A DNA stretch of 20,104 nt from JBFWIL01 sp050256015 (GTDB lineage Bacteria > Bacteroidota > Bacteroidia > Bacteroidales > Prolixibacteraceae), in NCBI GenBank assembly GCA_050256015.1, contig JBFWIL010000014.1, positions 1-20,104 on the forward strand, in the 5' to 3' direction. Below are positions 1 through 6,882 of this stretch, in pieces. The stretch's first letter is position 1. Each line of letters opens with the position of its first letter. The notes under the pieces were generated by a model, which searched no databases, was not told the origin of the DNA, and worked only from the letters and a program-made list of their open reading frames with translations. The position numbers and the translations under genes are program-made.

Positions 1-1
1 T

Positions 2-991
2 AATTACACGAAAGCAGATTATTTGAAAGTCATCGAACAATTTGAGTCGGACAAGAAGTTTGAAAACCTGAAAGGATATCTGAAAAAACTTTGGGATTAC
101 GGCGATGGTAGTTTATTGTCTGATGAACGGTATCAATATATTCGTTCCAAGATCCTGTACAGGATCTTGGAGAAGAAGAGAGAAAAAGGGAAAGGAGTTT
201 TTGTTCGTCTTCTTCATTCGTTAAACAGGATAGCTGCGTTTTTGCTCATTCCATTATTTCTGGCATCGGCTTATTTCTTCTTTCAGTGGAGGGACGTTGT
301 TGACGGCAGGGAAGGGTATGCCGAGATCCATTGTCCTCCGGGGGCCCGTACCAAATTCAATTTACCTGACGGAACAATTGGCTGGCTGAACAGTAATTCT
401 TTCCTGAAATACCCGGTACAGTTTATGCATAACAGGCAGGTTGATCTGACCGGGGAAGCTTATTTTGATGTGAAAGAAAACAAATGTTCTCCTTTTACGG
501 TGAATGCCGGAGAAATAAATGTTCAGGTGCTGGGGACGCATTTTAATGTCATGGCCTATCCCGATGACGAGCGGGTTGAAGTTACGCTGGAGGAAGGATC
601 TGTTAAAGTTATCCGAACAGGAACAAACCGGCTTGCATGGCTCAAGCCGGACCAGCGGTTTATCTTTTACAGGAATAAGAATAAGGAATCTGTTGTCACG
701 GGCAATCCCCGTTATTTTACTTCCTGGAAAGAAGGTTTCCTGGTATTCCGGAATGTGCCTTTTTCTGAAGTGGCTTCCCGTCTTGGCCGTTGGTATAATT
801 CGGAAATTATTATCCAGGATGAGCGGTTGAATGATTTACCTTACCGGGCTACATTTAAGGATGAACCGCTGGAACGGGTCCTCTCATTGTTGTCTATGAG
901 CGCTCCGATCAATTACCGGATCATAGACTCCAAAACAGGGAAGGATGGAATTTATGAAAAACAAAAAGTGATTATTAGCTATAAGTACTAA
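2..991 (+). CDS. FecR-family anti-sigma factor (5' end cut by window edge)
   Basis: Inner-membrane anti-sigma regulator of the FecR type, which passes a signal from an outer-membrane transporter to a cytoplasmic ECF sigma factor. Numbered from the TTG at 23: a short cytoplasmic N-terminal part, one membrane segment at about residues 70-88, a FecR periplasmic domain at about 97-200 (PPGARTKFNLPDGT, then GTHFNV), and a C-terminal DUF4974-like domain at about 243-315. The frame stays open to base 2, so the true start is probably just outside the window; TTG 23 is only the first in-window candidate. The next gene encodes a SusC-like transporter with an N-terminal STN domain, the expected partner of a FecR protein. 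The matching ECF sigma gene is not in the window and would be expected upstream. The family call is firm; the ligand is unknown. Confidence 0.9.
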   Translation, partial: NYTKADYLKVIEQFESDKKFENLKGYLKKLWDYGDGSLLSDERYQYIRSKILYRILEKKREKGKGVFVRLLHSLNRIAAFLLIPLFLASAYFFFQWRDVVDGREGYAEIHCPPGARTKFNLPDGTIGWLNSNSFLKYPVQFMHNRQVDLTGEAYFDVKENKCSPFTVNAGEINVQVLGTHFNVMAYPDDERVEVTLEEGSVKVIRTGTNRLAWLKPDQRFIFYRNKNKESVVTGNPRYFTSWKEGFLVFRNVPFSEVASRLGRWYNSEIIIQDERLNDLPYRATFKDEPLERVLSLLSMSAPINYRIIDSKTGKDGIYEKQKVIISYKY

Positions 992-992
992 A

Positions 993-1025
993 AAACGGGA
1001 CCGTGCTGGTACCACTGTCCCGTTT
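993..1025 (+). terminator. Hairpin terminator after the FecR-like gene
   Basis: Perfect 9-bp inverted repeat AAACGGGAC (993-1001) and GTCCCGTTT (1017-1025). Within the loop GTG (1003-1005) can pair with CAC (1013-1015). The right arm ends in TTT but no long T-run follows. It starts two bases after the stop codon at 991 and lies 44 bp before the SusC-like start, so it probably separates or attenuates transcription between regulator and transporter genes. Confidence 0.6.
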
Positions 1026-1041
1026 ATACATTTAACACGAT

Positions 1042-1057
1042 GTTTAACCTGTTAAAC
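1042..1057 (+). promoter_or_regulatory. Inverted repeat just upstream of the SusC-like start
   Basis: GTTTAA-CCTG-TTAAAC is a 6-bp inverted repeat with a 4-base centre, 11 bp before the ATG at 1069. It could be an operator or a small leader hairpin near the ribosome entry site. No family-specific binding site was recognised, so the role is speculative. Confidence 0.3.
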
Positions 1058-1068
1058 GATTTGAATTT

Positions 1069-4000
1069 ATGAAAAAAAACTCAATCAACAAGGCTATTGC
1101 TCATAGTCTTAAAAAAAAGTTCCGGATTATGCGTTTGACATTATTCTTTTTCCTGGTCGGTATCTCGCAAATTTTTGCTACTGACCTTTATTCGCAACAG
1201 ACCAAACTGAGCTTGTCTGTGTCAAACACACGTTTGGCAAATGTGCTTGATGAAATTGAAAAACAGTCTGAATTTTATTTTTTATTTAATCAGAAAGACA
1301 TTGATCTCGACCGGTTGGTCAATGTATCCTTAACAGATAAAAAAATAAGTGAAGTACTGGATGTTGTCTTTAGCGGTACGGAGGTGAGGTATATCATCAG
1401 TGACCGTCAGATTGTGCTTATTTCGGAAGACCGGAAAGCGGATTTCTCTGCCGGTCAGCAAAAACGGACAGTATCCGGCAAAGTTACGGATCAGGAAGGG
1501 CAGGCTTTGCCGGGTGTAACGGTTGTGGTAAAAAACACATCTTTCGGGGCAATCACTGACTCCGAAGGCAGATATGAGCTGGAAGTGCCGGCTGGTGAAA
1601 ATCAGCTGGTGTTCTCTTTTATCGGGATGAAAACAACTGAAGAATTTATTGGCCCCCGTACGGAGATCAATGTTTCCCTGGAGTCTGATATTATTGGTTT
1701 GGAGGAAGTTGTGGCTGTAGGTTACGGAACCCAGCGAAAAGGCGATATTACCGGTTCTATTGTTTCGGTCTCTGCCGACGACATACAGGAATTGCCGGTG
1801 ATAGATGCCGGAGCCGCTCTTCAGGGCAGGGCTTCCGGAGTAATGGCCATGTCAACCGGACAAAGACCAGGCGAGAATGTGACTATCCGGATCCGTGGTC
1901 GCAGATCCTTAACGGCATCAAATGAGCCGCTCTATGTTGTTGACGGTATTCCTTACGAGGGGAATATCAACGATATCAATCCCCGGGATATCAAGTCAAT
2001 GGAGATCCTGAAAGATGCTTCGGCAACGGCTATTTACGGTTCCAGGGGAGCAAATGGCGTGATCCTTATTACAACCTTCCGGGGAGGCAACATGCCTACA
2101 ACTGTTTCATACAACGGATATTACGGAATAACCTCCTCTTTGGGCGAACCCGATATGATGAACGGTGAAGAATTTATCCGGCTAAAAGAGGTGGCAGGTC
2201 GTGATTTTACAACGGAAGAACTTGATGCGATTGAAAGAGGGGTTTCCACTGACTGGGTCGATCTGATCATTGATCACGGGTATAAGCAAAGCCACCAGCT
2301 GGGCGTGCGGGGAGGTAATTCAAAAACAGCCTTTGCCCTTTCTGCCAATTTGTATGATGAAGAGGGAATCATCAAGGTACAGGATTTTACCCGGAAAACA
2401 TTACGGATAAACCTGGACCACCATGTGTCTGACCGGATCCGGGTAGGTACCTCAACCCAGCTTTCCGATCAGGAGCAGAATTATGGCCTTTCGGACGAGG
2501 ATAACAATCCTTATGCCAAGGCGGTGAGCGTAACACCACTATCTGAACCATACGATAGCGAGGGGAACATGATCTATCAGTTAGGAGGAGATACGTTTGG
2601 CTGGAATCCCCTGGCCGATCTGGTTGACGGTGCTTATGTCGATGAACGGACAAGGCTTCGGGTTTTTTCTAATTTGTATGTGGAAGTCGATATTCTTGAG
2701 AATCTGAATTACCGGATGAATTATGGTCTCGATTACCAGAAATACAGAAGGGGCTTGTTCGAGGGGAGCTTGTCTTCAGCCAGGCAATACAGCAGTCCAA
2801 GGGCTATGAAGGAGCACGAGGAAACGACCATAAATACGTTTGAGAACATTTTTACCTATTCAAAAGAGTTTAGTCAAAACCATAAACTGAAAGCCACCGG
2901 CTTGTTCAGTATCCAGGAGTCCGACTATGAAATGACGATGATCGATGTTGAGGATCTTCCATACGAGCACCAGTCTTTTCATAATCTTTCAACTGCCGAA
3001 ACGGTTCTCGATTATGATTCGGATAAACAGGAATGGGGCATTATGTCGTTTATGGGCCGTATCAATTATGACCTGATGGATAAATACCTGTTCACGTTTA
3101 CAGGCCGTTATGACGGATCATCGAGATTGTCGGAAGATAAAAGATGGGGGTTCTTTCCTTCTGCCGCATTCCTGTGGAAAATAAGCAATGAAAATTTCAT
3201 GTCCGCTCAGAACCTGTTTTCCAACCTGAATCTCCGGCTCAGTTACGGGGTCACGGGCAATACCGCTGTTGATCCGTACCAGACGAAAGGAAGCCTGACA
3301 AGAACCACCTATTCGTTTGGCGGGAATTCCGGATATGGCTATAAACCCGGATCATTGGCAAACGAAGATTTGGAATGGGAGTCTTCCGCTACGACCAATA
3401 TAGGGATTGATTTTGGCATAGGCCAATCAATTGCAGGTACTTTCGAGGTGTACCGTACCAAAACCACTGATTTGCTGCTTGAACGGAATTTACCTATTAC
3501 CTCGGGTTTTGAATCGGTGATGGAGAATATAGGGGAAACAAAGAACAAAGGATGGGAACTGACCCTTAATGCGAGGCTTGTTAACAAGCGGAACTTCACA
3601 TGGACTACCGATTTAAACCTGTTTGGAAATAAAGAGGAAATTGTTGATCTCTATGGTACCAAAGAAGATGATTCGGGCAACGAATGGTTTATCGGTGAGC
3701 CTTTATCGGTTTGGTATGATTATAAGAAAATTGGAATCTGGCAAACAGATGAAGCAGAACAGGCTGCCGTTTATCAACAGAATCCCGGTGAGATTAAAAT
3801 TGAAGATGTTAACCAAGATGATATAATCAACGAGAAAGACAAAGTAATCCTGGGATCGAACATACCCGATTTTACGCTCGGGCTGGGATCCCGGTTTACA
3901 TATAAAAATTTTGAGTTTTCATTTTTACTGCTTGGAATTTTCGGACAAACAGTTTACAACGATTTTGAGGTTGATAACTCAACCTTGCAGGGCAGGTACA

Positions 4001-4338
4001 ATAACCTGAATGTTGATTACTGGACTGAAACCAATCCGACAAACGATAATCCCAAACCTGACGGCGACCGGGAATACCCGCTTTACTCCGAGTCAAGGGC
4101 TTACCAGTCGGGCGACTTTTTAAAAGTTAAGAACATTCAGCTGGGATATAATCTGCCTAAGAAATTCTTGTCAAAATTTGGCATTAAATCGATGAAGGTT
4201 TATGTCAATGCCGATACGCCTTTTGTCTTTTCTGAACTTGACAGCAACCTGGACCCGGAAACCTTTGACGGGGTAATTGAGAGTAACGGAAGTCCTTCAA
4301 CCAGGATGTACTCCTTAGGCATAAACGTTGATTTTTAG
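1069..4338 (+). CDS. susC: SusC-like TonB-dependent transporter with STN domain
   Basis: Outer-membrane TonB-dependent porin that imports oligosaccharides together with the SusD-like lipoprotein encoded next. At 1089 aa it has the usual SusC/RagA size. Order of parts: signal peptide (about 1-43, ending near FATDLYSQQ); STN domain (about 45-120); carboxypeptidase-D-like beta-sandwich (about 132-212, from TVSGKVTDQEGQALPGV); plug domain with the start motif VAVGYGTQRKGDITGS (about 214-230) and SusC signature PLYVVDGIPYEGN (about 287) and KSMEILKDASATAIYGSRGA (from about 309); then a large beta-barrel ending in an aromatic residue (NVDF). The STN domain is typical of transporters that signal through FecR, and a FecR-like gene lies directly upstream. 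Start ATG 1069 gives a long basic N-region; Met21 is an alternative. The imported glycan cannot be read from the sequence. It is a SusC homologue, not necessarily a starch transporter. Confidence 0.95.
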   Translation: MKKNSINKAIAHSLKKKFRIMRLTLFFFLVGISQIFATDLYSQQTKLSLSVSNTRLANVLDEIEKQSEFYFLFNQKDIDLDRLVNVSLTDKKISEVLDVVFSGTEVRYIISDRQIVLISEDRKADFSAGQQKRTVSGKVTDQEGQALPGVTVVVKNTSFGAITDSEGRYELEVPAGENQLVFSFIGMKTTEEFIGPRTEINVSLESDIIGLEEVVAVGYGTQRKGDITGSIVSVSADDIQELPVIDAGAALQGRASGVMAMSTGQRPGENVTIRIRGRRSLTASNEPLYVVDGIPYEGNINDINPRDIKSMEILKDASATAIYGSRGANGVILITTFRGGNMPTTVSYNGYYGITSSLGEPDMMNGEEFIRLKEVAGRDFTTEELDAIERGVSTDWVDLIIDHGYKQSHQLGVRGGNSKTAFALSANLYDEEGIIKVQDFTRKTLRINLDHHVSDRIRVGTSTQLSDQEQNYGLSDEDNNPYAKAVSVTPLSEPYDSEGNMIYQLGGDTFGWNPLADLVDGAYVDERTRLRVFSNLYVEVDILENLNYRMNYGLDYQKYRRGLFEGSLSSARQYSSPRAMKEHEETTINTFENIFTYSKEFSQNHKLKATGLFSIQESDYEMTMIDVEDLPYEHQSFHNLSTAETVLDYDSDKQEWGIMSFMGRINYDLMDKYLFTFTGRYDGSSRLSEDKRWGFFPSAAFLWKISNENFMSAQNLFSNLNLRLSYGVTGNTAVDPYQTKGSLTRTTYSFGGNSGYGYKPGSLANEDLEWESSATTNIGIDFGIGQSIAGTFEVYRTKTTDLLLERNLPITSGFESVMENIGETKNKGWELTLNARLVNKRNFTWTTDLNLFGNKEEIVDLYGTKEDDSGNEWFIGEPLSVWYDYKKIGIWQTDEAEQAAVYQQNPGEIKIEDVNQDDIINEKDKVILGSNIPDFTLGLGSRFTYKNFEFSFLLLGIFGQTVYNDFEVDNSTLQGRYNNLNVDYWTETNPTNDNPKPDGDREYPLYSESRAYQSGDFLKVKNIQLGYNLPKKFLSKFGIKSMKVYVNADTPFVFSELDSNLDPETFDGVIESNGSPSTRMYSLGINVDF

Positions 4339-4361
4339 GAATTTTTAAATAATTGGAAAAT

Positions 4362-6074
4362 ATGAAAGATTTATTCATCATACTTATCATGATATCCTTA
4401 TCAATAGTCTCCTGTGATACTTTAGACGAAGACATTGTTTCCGGGCTGACCAGTGAATACCTGGATACATCCGATGGCCTGGATGCCGGAGTTAACGGAG
4501 CATACGAACCATTGAGTACCTTTTACGGGCAGGAAGAGGGCTGCAATATGTCTGTCTTTGGAACAGATGAATACACGAATGCCGGGCATGGAGGTTATCA
4601 TTATATGAACCAATACATCGCCGGCTTAAACGCGGATGAGTCTTCTTTTTGGAATTTATGGTCAAATTTCTATATAGGCATTAATACCTGTAATACCGTG
4701 GTCAGTCGCGCATCCGTTTCCGACCTTCCGGATGAAGAAAAAAATCCTAAGATAGCAGAAGCCCGTTTCTTAAGGGCCTATTATTATTTTGTATTGGTCC
4801 GGTATTTTGGTCCGGTTACCCTGACGCTGGAAGAAACAACCGACGTTGAAACAGAAGCGAGCCGGAGTCCGGAATCGGATGTCTATGAAGCCATTGTCGA
4901 GGATCTGGAGTTTGCCGTCTCTAATCTGCCGGTTGTTCAGGACGAATTTGGCAGGCCTACCCAGTTGGCGGCCAAACACTTACTGGCCCTGGTGTATCTT
5001 ACCCGGGGGTATGCCGACTATGCCGAAACTGACGATTTCGCCACGGCTGCCTCGCTTGCAGAATCTGTTATTCACGATTACGGACTTTCCCTGGATGCCG
5101 ATCCGGTAGCCCGTTACGACCATGACAATGAACAACATGAGGAAATCCTTTGGTCTGTCCAGTTTGATGAAGATCCGTTATTAATGTATACGGACGATGA
5201 AGATACTTACGGCAATGAAACTCATTTATATTTCAGGCCCTGGTATGAAACATACAATAGTGGTTTAGTCCGGGCCTTAGGGACTGGCTATGGGCGGCCC
5301 TGGATCCGTTACAGGCCAACCGGATGGCTGCTCAACAGTTTCCGGGTCAACGGGACATATGATGTGGATTCCAGGTTTAACAAAGGATTCCAGCAGGTTT
5401 GGTATTATAACAGTGAAGATGGTATTCCTGCCGGGGCCTCTGTTGGTGATACCGCCATTTTTTTGACAGGAAACCACCTTACCCGGGCGGATGTTGATGC
5501 TATTGAAGCCAGGCTTCCCGGTGTTATTGCAGGTAAGAACCTGTACAGCTGGCATGAAGAAGATAAAGGCACGGCCTGGTCTTGGTATTCCGAGGATGAG
5601 GATGGCTCGAACAACAACAGCCTGAATATTTTCCCCTGTCCCTGGAAATTTGAAGATAATAAACGTCCTTCCGTTAATTATCAGGAGGGATCACGAGACG
5701 TTATTATCTGTTCCCTTCCGGAAACTTATTTGATTGCTGCTGAGGCCTTGCTGAAAGATAACAAGCCTGATGATGCCGTCGAATATGTGAATGCAATAAG
5801 GACCAGGGCTGCGTATTCCGGAAAAGAAAATAAAATGATCATTTCGGCTGCAGAACTGGATCTTGATTTTATCCTTGATGAACGTTCCAGGGAACTTTTC
5901 GGGGAAGAAAGGAGGTGGCTGGACCTCAAACGGACCGGGAAACTGATAGAACGGGTAAAATTGTATAATCTGCAGGCAGCCCCAAATATTGATGAACATC
6001 ATTTGCTTCGCCCTATCCCTGCAAACCAACTAACCCGGACCAGTAATGATTACGGACAGAACGACGGTTATTGA
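4362..6074 (+). CDS. susD: SusD/RagB-family glycan-binding lipoprotein
   Basis: Surface lipoprotein that caps the SusC-like porin and binds the glycan to be imported; 570 aa, a normal family size. The start at ATG 4362 (23 bp after the SusC-like stop) puts a lipobox at SIVSC with Cys18 as the lipidated residue. The following DTLDED is acidic, like the Bacteroidota surface-export signal. A start at TTG 4353 would only add three residues. SusD family marks are the N-terminal helical repeat region (EARFLRAYYYFVLVRYFG, about residues 138-155) and the C-terminal segment with PETYLIAAEALLKDN, AIRTRAA and LDERSRELFGEERRWLDLKR. It is almost certainly cotranscribed with the transporter gene. The ligand is unknown. 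Confidence 0.95.
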   Translation: MKDLFIILIMISLSIVSCDTLDEDIVSGLTSEYLDTSDGLDAGVNGAYEPLSTFYGQEEGCNMSVFGTDEYTNAGHGGYHYMNQYIAGLNADESSFWNLWSNFYIGINTCNTVVSRASVSDLPDEEKNPKIAEARFLRAYYYFVLVRYFGPVTLTLEETTDVETEASRSPESDVYEAIVEDLEFAVSNLPVVQDEFGRPTQLAAKHLLALVYLTRGYADYAETDDFATAASLAESVIHDYGLSLDADPVARYDHDNEQHEEILWSVQFDEDPLLMYTDDEDTYGNETHLYFRPWYETYNSGLVRALGTGYGRPWIRYRPTGWLLNSFRVNGTYDVDSRFNKGFQQVWYYNSEDGIPAGASVGDTAIFLTGNHLTRADVDAIEARLPGVIAGKNLYSWHEEDKGTAWSWYSEDEDGSNNNSLNIFPCPWKFEDNKRPSVNYQEGSRDVIICSLPETYLIAAEALLKDNKPDDAVEYVNAIRTRAAYSGKENKMIISAAELDLDFILDERSRELFGEERRWLDLKRTGKLIERVKLYNLQAAPNIDEHHLLRPIPANQLTRTSNDYGQNDGY

Positions 6075-6129
6075 GTGGTCACTAACAGCACAGATTTGAG
6101 TTGTGTAAGCGATGGGGAGCAGGACTCCC

Positions 6130-6155
6130 GGAACCGGTGTGCAGGCGCCGGTTCC
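6130..6155 (+). terminator. Strong GC hairpin downstream of the SusD-like gene
   Basis: GGAACCGGTG (6130-6139) pairs with CGCCGGTTCC (6146-6155): ten pairs with one G-U and a 6-base loop. It directly abuts a second hairpin, GGGAG (6115-6119) with CTCCC (6125-6129). No T-run follows, so a simple intrinsic terminator is not certain. It may instead protect the susCD transcript 3' end or attenuate read-through into the downstream genes. Confidence 0.5.
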
Positions 6156-6223
6156 AAACCACCTTTAATCAAAGTTAGTTATTGATTGATAATCGATTGA
6201 AATATAAATGCTTAATAAAGTTG

Positions 6224-6415
6224 ATGAAAAGAAGTGAGGTCAATACGATATTAAAAGAGGCAAAGGGATTTTTTAAGAAGTCTGACTTTCATCTGCCTGA
6301 ATGGGTCTATTGGTCCCCTGAAGATTGGAAAGGAGAGGGGAAAAGGTGTTCAGAAATAATCAATAATACTCTCGGGTGGGATATAACTGAAGAAAAAATG
6401 GTACTGAAAAAATGA
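6224..6415 (+). pseudogene. N-terminal relic of a D-lyxose (D-mannose) isomerase gene
   Basis: A 63-residue reading frame from ATG 6224. Its sequence closely follows the N-terminus of the D-lyxose isomerase family: MKRSEVNTILKEAKGFF, then FHLPEWVYWSPEDW, then LGWDIT. Family members are about 225-230 aa and continue after GWDIT with an F-G-x-G-x-F segment and a cupin core carrying the metal-binding His/Glu residues. Here the match stops at GWDIT, followed by eight unrelated residues and a stop, so the whole catalytic core is missing. An upstream in-frame TTG at 6182 would extend it with sequence that does not look like the family. The enzyme interconverts D-lyxose/D-xylulose and often D-mannose/D-fructose; this fragment cannot. 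Family assignment is from remembered consensus, not a search. Confidence 0.72.
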
Positions 6416-6493
6416 AATGAGTGAAAGAAGAAATAGAAACGATCTCTTAAGTAAACTATTCTGTTCACTTATTATGCAAAAATAGCATATATT

Positions 6494-6684
6494 CATGCAA
6501 GATAAGTACTGGTATTCTTTTTTGACTTAAAATACTTTTATAAATGATTTAATATGACTAGCTCAACCCAATTTTATTATGAAACAGTTTTTTCTTTTTT
6601 TATTTATGATAGGGACAAGCACCTTGTTCGCCCGGCAGAAAGTTCATCTTTCGGTTTCTGCAGGAGCGTATATCCGGAAAAACT
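6494..6684 (+). repeat. 191-bp direct repeat, copy 1 (left of GH3)
   Basis: This segment matches 9661-9851 without gaps over 191 bases, with 10 mismatches (about 95% identity, counted by eye). It contains 85 bp of leader sequence and the first 35 codons of the DUF6807 gene. Similarity begins at CATGCAA and ends at GGAAAAACT. The copies are offset by exactly 3,167 bp and bracket the GH3 gene in the same orientation. Confidence 0.93.
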
Positions 6685-6686
6685 AA
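6579..6686 (+). pseudogene. Truncated 5' copy of the DUF6807/PmoA-family gene
   Basis: ATG 6579 opens 35 codons that match the first 35 codons of the intact gene at 9746, including the signal peptide MKQFFLFLFMIGTSTLFA. A TAA at 6684-6686 ends it exactly where similarity to the intact copy ends. Four residues differ from the intact copy (F4/L, T13/P, R19/Q, I32/T), so all four nucleotide differences within the coding part change an amino acid, as expected for drift without selection. It could still be translated into a short secreted peptide, but it has no catalytic part. Confidence 0.85.
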
Positions 6687-6882
6687 TAATATGTTCATTG
6701 AAAAATTAAAACAGGAAGAATAAGGAGTAGGTAACTTGCTGAAATCCGGAACCCTCGGGCTTTATTATTCGTATTTATTCTAAATAGCCAAAATTTAGGT
6801 AGTTTTTTAGTGGCACTGGATAGAATTTCTTTTGATGTACAACCTTCTTGCTTTTAATTGTCGTTTACTAAAATCTGTTACA
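6687..6882 (+). other. AT-rich leader before the GH3 gene, no gene seen
   Basis: 196 bp between the end of the truncated DUF6807 copy and the GH3 start. It holds only a 10-codon reading frame (6691-6723) and no recognisable promoter consensus, hairpin or protein relic. Since it separates GH3 from the repeat it must contain whatever leader GH3 uses, unless GH3 is read through from upstream. Confidence 0.5.

Noticed and set aside
6075..6162. Cloverleaf-like folding suggesting a tRNA
   Set aside because: No 7-bp acceptor stem, no GTTC-anchored T-loop in the right place, no anticodon arm of 5 bp with a 7-base loop, and no 3' CCA. Kept only as a possible structured leader or terminator region.
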